Shown piece after piece: positions 13,024-50,888 of a stretch of 64,000 nucleotides of DNA. The translations under genes and the position numbers were made by a program. The first letter of the stretch is position 1. Each line of letters starts with the position of its first letter. This DNA comes from Pagrus major (taxonomy: Eukaryota > Chordata > Actinopteri > Spariformes > Sparidae): contig NC_133237.1 of NCBI RefSeq assembly GCF_040436345.1, positions 24,061,749-24,125,748 of the forward strand, written 5' to 3'. The notes below the pieces were generated by a model. The model was not told the DNA's origin, did no database searches, and saw nothing but the letters and a program-made list of their open reading frames with translations.

Positions 13024-14904
13024 ACCTACAGTGCTCACTCTGTAATTGAAGAATCAGTGTGGAAATATCTTCCAGAAGTTGTTGGAGGGTATTCAGCTTC
13101 AACAAGGCCCCCGGAGACAAACGGAGAGAATCAGAGACGAGTGGAAGAAGTAGCAAAATGGGTGGGCTCACTTGTGGTTGGTTCAAGTGGAGATGGCTCA
13201 CGAGTAGTCAGATAAAGAACAGAAACAGATACAGAAATCTTGAGATGTATCACTAAAGCATCTTCAGAGGCTCTCAGAGATGCACCTGTCTGGACTCAGA
13301 GACTGCAATCATCAAAATGATAATGTAGTTTATGTATTTCCAATGCAGCTGCAGAACCTGACAGTCAATCAGTTACAAAGTCTAAAGGTAGAAAGCGACA
13401 TCACTAAGTTGGAGACCGAGAACAATTCATTTTAACCTCCCCTTCACACCCTCCCTCTTCACCATAACAGCAATGTTGAAATATCTCCATTCACACTTCC
13501 TCTCTTGCAAACACTCTCTCTGTGGCTTTTCTTGAAGCCTGTTTGCAACAATAATTGACAAAAATGGAGTTTATGATCTATATCTCGACCACATATCACT
13601 TTCAACAACGCTTTGTGCCGTGTTGCAGGGGATAGAGTTGATTTGTGAGGCAAAAAAAAAAAAAAAAATACTGAAGACTCAGCCAGGGTAGTGTTATGTG
13701 AAGTGGTAGGTTAAGACCACTTTATGTTGAAAAAATTAACTGAGGATACATGTTGAGGTTTAAATGCCACACGTTTCCCTAGACGTGTATAAGGACGTAT
13801 ATTCAGTTCCTAAAATAATTGTGTCTGTGTGATCACTGGACATGAACATAGCAGCAGGAGGCTTTGAAAGAGGTGAGAGCCTTCATGTCTAATACTGCAG
13901 ACTTCAGTAATTTATTGCTTTTGTTCATATATATATATACGTTCTCACCTGGTATCCTCTGACACTGAATTGATAAGCTTTAAGCGTCCCTTTAATTGAC
14001 AGAAAAAGGTCCAGCTTGAGTGATGTATAGTACTTAGTTTTTTGGGTTTTTTTTCTTCATGACAGCAGGGTAGGACCACTGAAGGGGAAGGAGGGCACAA
14101 GAAGAAACCTGATAAGCACGATGTGATGTAAAGACACTGAAACAGCAGGGTGGTGCACTGAAGAGGACTGTTCTGTTCCTGATGTCTGACCGTCGATAAA
14201 GTACCATTTTTCATCATCTCTGTGAAGCCACAAACGTCTTCTTTTACTATCCTCTGTCTTTGAGGAAGTAAATTAAACCAAAACCTTTAGCATTTTTATT
14301 GTTTGACTTGAAAAATGCAACACAGCAACTTTCAGGGCATGACGTTACTAGCTGTTGTCAATCTGGCGCCAGCGCTTTCACAACATTTGTTTTCACCCAA
14401 AGGGGGGCGTGTTCATTCTGGAAACAGAAAAGTGACGTGTGGTCACCTATATTTTCACACGTTCATCCATTCACATGCACACAACCTCACAAACACTTGA
14501 CCACCATGGCAAATTTCAGCTTCAGGAATAAAACGTTGCAGTTGTTATAGGGTGGGCACAACTTTGAGGACAAATGGACGCGCTTTTATGACAGTGTTAT
14601 GAAATTGTGGCTGACACAGCAATCCAGAAGGAACTCTGCTGAGGTCAATGATGCTTCCCGGAAGTGTCAAAGAGAACCGATTCATGAGTTATGAAAGGGG
14701 ATTTCACAAAATTGTGTGTGTGCGTGGGGGGGGGGGGTGTTTATGTCTGTCTATCTGTCTGACTGTCTAGGCGTGCGCCTTTCCGCAACAGTTTCATCAT
14801 GTTGAGTGATTCTGTTTAGAAACGATGCGCCTCTTTGTTATAGGCCACTCCAATGGTCACGCACAATTATAGCAAATTAGCATGAACCCAAACACACAGA
14901 CACA

Positions 14905-15149
14905 CACACAAGACCCTGTTTTATTCACTTGTGGGGACCTTACATTGACTTACATTAATTTCCTGGAGCCTTACCCAAACCCCAACCATGACCAAAGTCT
15001 TCACCTGAAAATTTTATGATGTACATTATGGGGTCCAACATTCTGGTCCTCACAAAGTTGTCGGACCCCACATTGTGAGTTGGCTCCAGGTTATGGGACC
15101 CCACAAACATAGAAAAACAAGGCCACACACACACACATACACACACACA
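14905..15149. repeat. Dispersed teleost repeat with CA microsatellite tail
   Basis: The segment contains CTTGTGGGGACCTTACATTG and, further on, ACCCAAACCCCAACCATGAC. It closes with GGACCCCACA followed by a CA-rich tail (15123-15149). This resembles a very frequent short repeat in fish genomes. The GTGGGGAC start and the GGACCCCAC end are inverted copies. Confidence 0.5.
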
Positions 15150-15236
15150 CAACCTCTTTTCTAGATTTCAGCCTACTCGGGTAAAAACGATATATATATA
15201 TGTTAGCTGCAACTGCAAGCTCTGTAGGTTACCCTT

Positions 15237-15274
15237 ACTGATCTGACCGAGTTACCCTGCTCGGTCAGATCAGT
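15237..15274. repeat. Perfect inverted repeat, 15-bp arms and 8-nt loop
   Basis: ACTGATCTGACCGAG (15237-15251) is followed by TTACCCTG and then its exact reverse complement (15260-15274). Pairing stops on both sides. No T-run follows and the place is intergenic, so function is unknown. Confidence 0.85.
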
Positions 15275-17638
15275 TGGTCCACGACAGTTTCTCCAGCCTT
15301 ATAATAATAATACGTCTGTTTGAGCCTCGTTGAATTTGCAATTTCGGCAGTGATATTGTTTTATTGGGTTAATCCCTTGTCATTTTCTGAGCCATTTTGG
15401 ATATTGCCTTTCTCAATCATTTTGATTTTAGATTCTAAAATGTCCATTTTGATCTTTAAATGCTTTCATTTTTTACTAGTATAACTTATAATTGGACCCC
15501 TAATGAAAGCCTTAAAGGCCTCCCATCTGACTAAAGCAGAGGTCTGTGATGCGCTTGTTTCTAAACACATCAATTTGCTCTCTCAAATACATTTTGTGTG
15601 AAACTTCACATTTATAAGAAAAACACATCAGTTTTGACTCTACATATAATGGAAACCGCTACATGATCGCCGCTGACTATATTATGTTAATGGCATCATC
15701 AACTTTTGAAAGAAGACAGCGAAATGATCTATTCTAGAGTAGCTTTTATGGACTGAAAAGTGGAATGGCAATCTCTATATCTCTTACCAGTGGAGAGCTC
15801 TTTAAAAATAAATTGTTGTAAAAGTCAGCATGATCGCAGTTAGATCCATATATAATAATTAGATATGATCACCTAGTGAAAGTAATGGGTATCACCAGTA
15901 TGGAAGTATATTATCAAGGTATCAAGGAAATCAGTTCAATGTTGCGCCATAGTTGACACCAACCACTCCAAAATACATGTTTTAAATAATTTGTGGTGTT
16001 ATTAATATAATTTCTACTATCAATAAAATATCTCTTTGATCAGGTTGTATATTTGATGGTTGCATATTTCTTGCTACGTGCTGATAACTGAATTATCTGT
16101 ATCTTTTAGCAGATCTGCAGACTCATGAATCATGAGTCATTATGTGTCATGTATTTCTGTTACTCACTATCACAAACTCATTAAGACACAATGAGTGTGC
16201 CTTGTGAATTATTGCTTAATAGATTATCAGTAAATGATTTACAATTACAGAATTATCACTTGGAAACTGTTAGATGTTTTGGTTTCACTACAACTTTCTT
16301 TTCCGTGCTACACTGTAAAGGATCATTGGCCCATCTGCCTAATTTGCTAATGTAGCTAATGTAAGTAACATATTATGAATTGATTATGTTGTAGCAGTCC
16401 AATTGTTTGACTTGCTATTTTTCTTTGTTTGGGCTGATTTTCCTCATGACTGATTGCTGGTGATTCAGATCACCTGTGCACAGGTGGGGAGACTGACTCC
16501 TGATTGAGGAGTGGAAGCAGCTTGGGGCATTTCCCTCCCAGCCAATCAGGGTGTGACGACACCCTGTTTGAAAGGCTTAAGAGAGGTGGGAAATGGCACA
16601 CCGGTAGCTCTCACCCTCATACTGAATCTGTCTCTGAACCACTGAGAACCTCATTCCCCCTCAGATTGTCTGCCAGAAACTCTGGTCTATTTAGGCCCCA
16701 TTTTGTTTTCTTGGCTGCCCACATCTTTCTTGAGGGAACTTTGTTTATTTGGGGACCCCTTAAAACCCCTTTGCACCTTCAGTTTACCATTTTATTTCCC
16801 TGGGGCTTGTAGGAGCACATTTATTTACTATAGCAGGAAGAGGCATTTGTTCATTAAATCCAAAAGAGGCATTTGTTTATTGTTTATTGTCCAAGTAGCT
16901 GACATCGGGCATTCCCCTAGTTTTGCATGTTTTTTGTTTATATTTTTATGTAGGTTGGGCTGGCCTGTAAGGAATTTACAGCCAATACCGCCACAATGTC
17001 ATCATACAAACTCCTAGTATCTCTTCTATGCTATTTGTGACCAATTACATTCATTAATGCATTAAATCATTATGAACCATAGATTAGTTATACATTAGAT
17101 AAGCATGTGCACTGAGTTTTCTTTATATTGTTCATTTACCCATAACAGGTTCTTCCTTATACATCCATGATAACAAGACTGTCTGCTTTTGCACATAGCT
17201 CCCCCCACAGGATAGACTCTTTTTTTTTAGGGGGAATAGATGATTCAGAAAACATAGAACATATTGTACGGGAACAAAAAGAAGCAAAGAGGTGATACAA
17301 ATGATGAAGTATCTAAATGTACTTTTACTAACTGTACAGCTCATCATACGCCAGGTGTCATCAGGCACCATCAGGTACTATATGACGAGCATATCACACC
17401 TTGTCACAGTTTTGCATGTGGCTGCAGTCCAGACTACAAGGCGACAGACGGAGGTTCACTCATTCAACTCTGATAAAGGAACTGTGACTGCACTGTCAGG
17501 TTTTTTTTCAACCGTTGGAGTATGACAGTAAGCAACTGCACAAGCGTAGTAAAATGCTCATGTGTGTATGAGTAACAGAACAAAGTTGCTCCACGTTGGT
17601 AAAAGTAGAATAAATGGACTTTGCACTGTGAGCAGAGG

Positions 17639-20021
17639 ATGATGATTGTGTCTGCAGAGCTCAGTTTGTTGGCATGTTTGATTCTGACTGTGAGCTTGAC
17701 TTTGGGATTGGGGACAAACCAAAATGTGGAATTTACATTTCTATTACCTGCCGGCAGAACAGAGTGTTTTTTCCAAACCGCCGCGAGGAATGACAGCATG
17801 GAAGTTGAATACCAGGTATTTATAATCTTCTCTCTGGGTCTCTATCTTTCTCTCATGTCTGTTTATATCTGGAACAGTGACAGTGTAATATGTTAGTTTA
17901 AAAAAAAAAGATATTTTTTAAGTAAGATTTAGAATAATGTCTAACTGAAAAACAGGTGAACAGGCTTTGGACTTTGGTCTTGAATGCAGAGAGATAAGAA
18001 AACCACTGCTACTTTTGTCGAAGACACCTGTCCTCCTTAGGTAGGGCAATGTGGTGGAAAAACTCAAAACTATAACCTTGATATTACTCCAGTAAAACAC
18101 ATTGCAAACAGTACTTAATATCCATCCTATACAAGCAAAAACATGCCTTAACATAATAATCACATTGTAAATACATCAAAATATATATCCACCATAATTA
18201 ATTTCAAATGCGTCATGCCAAATTCAAAACACAAATACATCATTTATCCACTTTTGAACTTTGTAAAATGGCACTAAACATAGCAAGTCTCTAAATGTGT
18301 TATCAGCCTTGATGGTTTTATGGCCATGACATTTGCATTGCTTCACCTCCTGCCATCACACCACAGTCATACTGCTATTACACCCTCTGGCAGCTGCAGG
18401 TTAGTAAAGTCACTGTCTTGGCTGCCGACTGTGACACCTCTCTGTGCTTTGCATGGAGTTTTATCACTGAGACTGACACCTCTGCTCCTGGATATCTTAT
18501 TCACTCACCCATCTGCTGTAGTTTAAAAAATCTTCCCCAAAGAGGCAGTCACAAGTGCTAACAGTAGCTTGTAAAGTTGAAGGCTGGCACATGGATCTGC
18601 ACTTTTCTAACTCAACTTTTGAGAATCTTGCAGCCAAAGATCATGTTCAGTATACACAAACAGACTGGATAGCTTTACTAAGAATGAAATATTGCTTAAT
18701 TGAATCCTCTCAGGAATAAGCTTGACGTGATAAACAAAACAAAACCTTGAGAAAGGTCACTGATCCCTATCAGGACCACCGAACTGTGTCTGACACTGAG
18801 CTTTCCTTCTACTAGAAGTGATTAGCAAAAATAGAGAATTTCCCCACAAAGATACTCAAACTGTCCAAATGTTTTGCTCAGTGTACTATCAGGGCTTTAA
18901 TTTGAATTTCAGACAGCCGTTGCCCAGGCGGTCTGATTAAAGCTGGAGATGTGAAGATAACAGGTTGGGCGAATTCTGGGCAACTGTGACCTCAAGCCTG
19001 AATGTTCTGACTTCAATCCCTCTGTCTCTTTTACAGGTGATAGCTGGGTCAGGTCTGGATGTCGGCTTTACCCTCATCTCACCCAGTGGATACCGGCTGG
19101 TCTCGGACTTCAGGAGATCTGATGGCATTCACACGTGGGTCACCTCAATGCTCTCATACAACCATAACAACCACAATTAACCATAAGGAAGCATAGAAGC
19201 ATATCTGTGTTGCCATGGTCCTATGCTCCCAGGATCCTATGTCCACAGAGTCATACGTTTCCAGGGTCCTATGTTCCCAGGGTCAAATGTTCCCATGGTC
19301 CTATGTCCACAGAGTCACATGTTCCCAGGGTCAGGATCCCATCTTATAGGGTCATATAGGGTTATAGGGCTTCTATTGTGTTTAGGCCAATAAACCCTAA
19401 CCCCATGACCTGGAGAACAAAGGCCCATGGGATATTGTAGTGAGTAGTTTCTACCACTGTCCAGAGCAAATGTCACCTGTTTCCAAAATTTGATATCTTT
19501 TTTTTTTTTTTTTTTCCTGCAGGGTGGATGCCACAGAGGATGGAGACTACCGGTTGTGTTTCGACAACAGCTTTAGTAAACTATCAGAGAAGATGGTGTT
19601 CTTTGAGGTGATCATTTACAGTCAGAGCAGCGCTGGCGGAGGCCAAGACGAGTGGGCAGACTTGGCCCTGACAGAGGGCATGGTGGACTACAAACTGGAG
19701 GACATCAGGGTGCGAGCGGCAAAACAAAAACGGCACTTAAATTATTTGATGTCATTTTTTATGCACTGGCTTTCATCCCCCTGTCTTTTCTTCTTCTTCT
19801 AGGCGACGATGGACTCTGTGTACCAACGCCTGGAGAGGACCCGCCAGGTCCAGACTGTGCTGCGGGCCTTTGAGGCGAGGGACCGCTACCTTCTGGAGGA
19901 CAACCTGTGGCGTGTGTCCTTCTGGTCCTGCCTCAACCTGCTTGTCATGATTGCCGTCTCTGCCACTCAAATCTACAGCCTGCGACGCCTCTTTGATGAC
20001 ACCAAGACGGTCCGCACATAG
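17639..20021 (+). CDS. tmed1: TMED1, p24-family ER-Golgi cargo receptor (4 exons)
   Basis: p24 gamma-type protein that cycles between ER and Golgi in COPII and COPI vesicles. Coding exons are 17639-17815, 19037-19134, 19523-19709 and 19803-20021, with consistent phases, giving 226 residues (human TMED1 has 227). An N-terminal signal peptide [16 protein letters not shown] is followed by a GOLD domain: [15 protein letters not shown], then the second p24 cysteine in [12 protein letters not shown] coiled region leads to [19 protein letters not shown], which is close to human [19 protein letters not shown]. The transmembrane segment is near [20 protein letters not shown] and the cytosolic tail is [12 protein letters not shown]. 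Two adjacent ATGs (17639 and 17642) fit the start; an upstream TTG is not used. The gene converges with dnm2, as in the human TMED1-DNM2 pair. AATAAA at 20489-20494 or 21026-21031 could end the transcript. Confidence 0.93.
19204..19335. repeat. Minisatellite in tmed1 intron 2
   Basis: Units of about 16 nt of the form GGTCCTATGTTCCCAG recur eight or so times with substitutions (CTATGCTCCCAGGA, CTATGTCCACAGAG, CATACGTTTCCAGG, CTATGTTCCCAGGG). CCACAGAGTCA occurs twice, 68-80 bp apart, so a higher-order duplication of several units is likely. Confidence 0.75.
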
Positions 20022-20241
20022 CCACAAAACTGTTCTATTAAACTCCAGCCAAGAGAGTGCACAACCCACCTGAAGACCCTTAACTGACAGGTGCTTTGTG
20101 AGCTGAATTTAAAGGAAGAGTTCACTCTTTTGGGAAACAGAGGCATCATGTACTGGAGACTGTTATATTGCAGTGTGTATGTGCAATTGTGAATTCCTGA
20201 CACAGCAACGCCTGAAAATCACATTTACAGCACTGTAATAT

Positions 20242-20242
<1 letters not shown>

Positions 20243-20303
<61 letters not shown>
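20243..20303. repeat. (CA)n microsatellite
   Basis: About 30 uninterrupted CA units lie about 220 nt downstream of the tmed1 stop codon, probably in its 3' UTR. Confidence 0.95.
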
Positions 20304-20306
<3 letters not shown>

Positions 20307-21889
20307 AAATATTCATGAGTACACACACATTTGTAATATAGTTGCAACACTGATGTTTCTTAATAATTTAATTTGGGAAGCTAGAAAACCACTACTGTTG
20401 TCACTGGAATGCTGTTTTATTGAATACAGATTATGTTTCACATCAACATTCATGACCCCGAGCTTATTTTTATCAAACCAATAGCACAAATAAACAAACC
20501 ACGGTAATATCAGACACCTCTCCTCAGTATAAACTATAAAAAAGGAGAAAAAAACATTGTTTTTTTCTATGAAGCCTCAAGCAGTCTTAAAAAAATTACA
20601 CCTAAAGTCTTTACTGTGATAAGAAGAGATGTATAAACACAGTCATAAAAGCTATCTCCCTGATCAATGTCTCCATCTGGAGGTTAAATACACAGAAAAC
20701 AGTGGAGGCTCCACTTCTTTTGGATGCATTGCAGTCATTTGCTTCATGGAATTGCACTTTGTGGTAAAAACAAATATATAATGGCTATTTTATTGACTAC
20801 CACTACATTATTTCAGTGTTTAAAACTTCCTGTGACTGCTCAGCTTCCTGAGCCATCGTTCACTTTTCTGTCATAAATCATATTGAGTGGTTGTGCTCCA
20901 CCACTTGAAAGGCATTTTTCTTTGTGGTAACAGAGCAGACGTGCTTCAGTAACAATGATAAAAAGGTCTTTATGACATGGCACTGTATTCAATCATATTT
21001 TATCTGAAATTATCACTTTTGTTCAAATAAATAATCAACAGTTTTCTGGTAGATTTTGTGATATAAACAAGCAAAGACAGAATTACATTTATTTTTTAAT
21101 TTAGATTTTACACAATTACAACTTGTTTTGACCATTTGTGGAGATATTAAAATATTTTGTGATCAGAAGTATTTCAGACATTCACTATAAAGAAAACTTA
21201 TTTAGTGTTATGCCTCAATAGCAAATATAAATGGTTCATATGTTTTACTTGCAGTATCAGATTACTTATGTGTGCCTGTAACAGCCAGATGAAGCTTCTT
21301 CTTGGTTTTTGAGCAAAATATAAAGACATGTTGTTCCTCTGTAGTCCTGCTGCTGTCGTTTCCACTTCAGGCTGGTCAAGGTCACCACTGGTTTCGACGG
21401 GGAGCCGGGCGCCTGTTCAGGAAGAATCAACCAGCATTAATCTCGTAACCTTGTGACGTGCACTCTGACAGGTAGTACTACAGGATCCAGTCACCGGAAC
21501 AGCGAGGACATTTGTAATGAGGCAATCTCTATTAGCGAGGGGGCTTATCCTCCACTCTCATTGGAGGATATAATTAGTCATATAAACCTGGATTCATTCA
21601 TTATTAATGTTGTACATCAAAGAGAATTACATGAACAAAAGGGCTACTTGGGAAAAATGTTTTGCACTTAATGGTTTTAGAAGATGCTTGTAAAATAACT
21701 GGGCTCTCTTTGCATTCGGGTTACGCTCTATATATTTATGCCTATAAAGAAATTTCCACTTCCTTGGAGGTGGTTGTGCTTTATTGTCTTATAACATTGA
21801 ATTAAAGTTGACCTGTATTACCTTTTGACATTAAAGGGTCTTTTCTTATCAGTTTTAGTAAAAAAAAGTAAAGGGTTGCCATAGGCGTT

Positions 21890-22739
21890 TGTCATTCTGT
21901 ATGGGTTTAGATGTAGAGAGGGAGGCACATAAAGAGAGGAAAACAAGGAGGGGCGCTACATTATCAGAGAGAGAGAGAAGAGACAGTGGATCACACAGGA
22001 CACAAGGAGACACCAACCACCAGAGCCAGTCCCTTTTATTGTACACAACACCTCTTTATTTATTCTCCATTCTAAATCAGTTCATGTTGTTTATTCAAAT
22101 CAATTAATTGCTACAGAGGCACTTGACAAGGGTTTGCAAAACAAAAAGAAAAGAGAATTCTGCAGGTTGGTTTCCAACCCCTTCCACCAGATTCAGAAAG
22201 GGGAGGGAAAGAGGAAGGAGGCAAGGTACACCCATTAGGCAGACAGGCATTATTGCCTTAACCTAATGTATTACAGGGCATTTACAGTCTGGGCTTCTCG
22301 AGGGCAGGCTGAAGTGACAGGCGCGAGGGAATTTCAACAAACTTTGGCCAATAAGAAGTTTTATCACATGAACTACTAACTTTTGTGTACCAGGGGTTTG
22401 TGGAAGATCTAATTTAAAGATTCAGGGCTGTTTTATAAACTTATTTACTCCTTCTGGCACTGTCACTGAAAGCCAGTCCTGTAGAAAATTACAGGGGAAG
22501 AGAAAGCACACTCTGTCTCTAGAGTCTGTGGTTTTGGACAGTTTTGAAATTTTTTTACAGTTTATTTGTCTTGTCAGGTTTGCTAATTAAGTTACTATCC
22601 ACTGTCTTGAGAACAGAGAATAGTCTAGACAGCCTCTCTAGACAGAGTGTGCTTTGATAAACCACAATTCCCACCACCTGCTCACCACCACTACTGATCA
22701 AACCAAAAACAGGAAACATCCTAGGAACCCAACGTCACA
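21890..22739 (-). mobile_element. Possible solitary LTR, minus strand
   Basis: Read on the minus strand the segment can begin TGTGACGTTGGGTTCC and ends near AATGACA. About 80% of the way along there is GAATAAATAAAG, followed by a short C/T-rich part. That order (TG start, late AATAAA, CA end) is the layout of a retrotransposon LTR. No internal gag or pol frame, primer-binding site or target duplication was seen, so the call is weak. Confidence 0.25.
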
Positions 22740-24392
22740 CCCCGCTTGACCACTTTTTCCCAAAACATCGTCAAGAAAAGTTGGTTTAACATGGTCAAAT
22801 ACCCTCAAAGAGCAATCAAAAGATATTCATTATCAAATAATCACAGATGTATAGACAATGTCTAACCCCATGTGCCCTCCCAACACACAACACAAATGTT
22901 TAGACACGTATTCCCTGTAGCAGAACCCCAAATAACAGTCCGGGAGAAGCTGGGGAGCTGAGTTGTACAGAGCTGATACAATTGCAACCAAAAACATCAA
23001 ATGAAATGACGAATGCCCAGGTTATAAATAATGCATCAGGAGATGACCTTTCTCTTTTCCCCCCACATCCAAGGCTAATCTATGAAATGACAATGTTAGT
23101 GCTTCTTTTCATGTGACAACTACGGTTGCATTTTATCATTGTGGGCATTGATTATAATCAATAGAATGTTTTTGTCATCAACCCTGCAATTAAATGAGAT
23201 ACAAGTGCTAACTCCCCAGTATAGGCCAGCTATATACAATATTTTTAATGCGTGGAAGCAGAACTGATAGCAATAATAAATGTCCTTGGCAACTAAGCCC
23301 AGAAAGAGATGTGCCAACTCCTAAACGCTTAACACCATCTTTATACTCTAAATCACGGATACATCCTCGTCAACACACCCCACCGCTTCACTGAGTTTTA
23401 TCCTCTCTGAGAGGAAACTGTACTGTGTGCTCTGCTCTATATGAATCAGCTAATCCAGGAATGAACAAAGTCTACCCGAAGGCTCAACGTCTCATTGGGG
23501 TTCAACTCAGACTAAAGGGATTAAAAATCAAGGCTTTAACATCTTTAGCGGAGAGAAAGCATCCCACAGAAAGCCTTCAGTCTCTCTCTCCCCCTCTCCC
23601 AGATTTTTGTGCATAGTGTTCTGGTAACGGTCGACAACATCCCCGTTATGAGTGGCTTGTTGTAAGGCTAGATGGTTACAAGTGCTTGGATTGTAATGGT
23701 CAATCTGGCTGACATCTTTTCACCGTGGAAGAATCATTCACAGAAGGGGGCTGAAGCTACTCTCTTAGTCTCATGCAACCCTGCCCCTCGTCTGTTTATG
23801 CTTTGTTTTCTTCTTCTCTGCGATCGGGATTTTCACTCTTAAAGCTACATTTATGACGCTCATTAAAAATGACAAAGTCACTCAAATAAAATAACACATG
23901 GGGGAAAAAAAAAATGTAATCGACATCACCAAAATAACAACAGTGATAATAAGCTATTGTTTTCAGTATGAAATCAGTTAGAAAATGAAAACCCAGTAAA
24001 ACATTAACAACAGGTTAGGTGTGTATATTACAGAGGTCGAAACTTGGGGGGTGGGGATCTGGGCCAATCTAAAAAGGTGGAGGGAGGGGAGAGGAAAGCC
24101 AGCCTGTAACAGTTAATAAGTTACTTAATGAGCTTTGCCGGGAACCTTGTCAGAGGAAATAAACCAGTTATTACAATAAAAAAAGCTCTTGAACTGAATT
24201 TGATACATCGTCTCCTACTGATGATAAATTCGTCCTACAGATCAGCTGGGTTTTATTTTGTATTAAACAATTGCCACAGCAGTCAAATGTAATATTCAAG
24301 TTGTTACGGGCTTTCTCTCGTTCATGTGCACTGATAAAGACGGTATTAGCAGCTTATTACATTGCTTGAAGAGACATATTAATACGGCTGGA

Positions 24393-24411
24393 CGGTGCAC
24401 ATAATGCACCG
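24393..24411 (-). other. dnm2: Small hairpin in the presumed dnm2 3' UTR
   Basis: CGGTGCA, a CATAA loop and TGCACCG form a 7-bp stem about 105-125 nt after the stop codon. No family of 3' UTR elements was recognised. Confidence 0.4.
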
Positions 24412-24516
24412 CTATCAGTCGCCCCCTCCCCTCAAGCCCCCGCCGCTGGCCTTCAGTGTGCAGATACACACACCCACACACAAACACACACACTTTAGGT
24501 GGGCTTGGCCACAGGT

Positions 24517-50888
<26,372 letters not shown>

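Larger units (their letters stand above)
13024..17638. other. Intergenic region between divergent tnfsf14 and tmed1
   Basis: This 4.6-kb stretch holds both promoters, repeats and no supported exon. Seen in it are a poly-A tract near 13653, a G-run near 14727, a dispersed repeat at about 14905-15125 ending in a CA microsatellite, a perfect 15-bp hairpin at 15237-15274, and a possible LTR-like segment at about 16430-17010. Confidence 0.5.
20022..24516. other. Region between convergent tmed1 and dnm2 3' ends
   Basis: No coding exon could be supported. It contains the 3' UTR of tmed1 at the left and of dnm2 at the right. On the minus strand an AATAAA at 24252-24257 lies about 260 nt after the dnm2 stop. 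A 7-bp hairpin (24393-24411) lies in the presumed dnm2 3' UTR. The middle part, about 21890-22740, has features of an LTR read on the minus strand. Confidence 0.5.

Noticed and set aside
21453-21671. 72-codon open frame after tmed1
   Set aside because: No homology recognised; the run is probably non-coding, possibly conserved.
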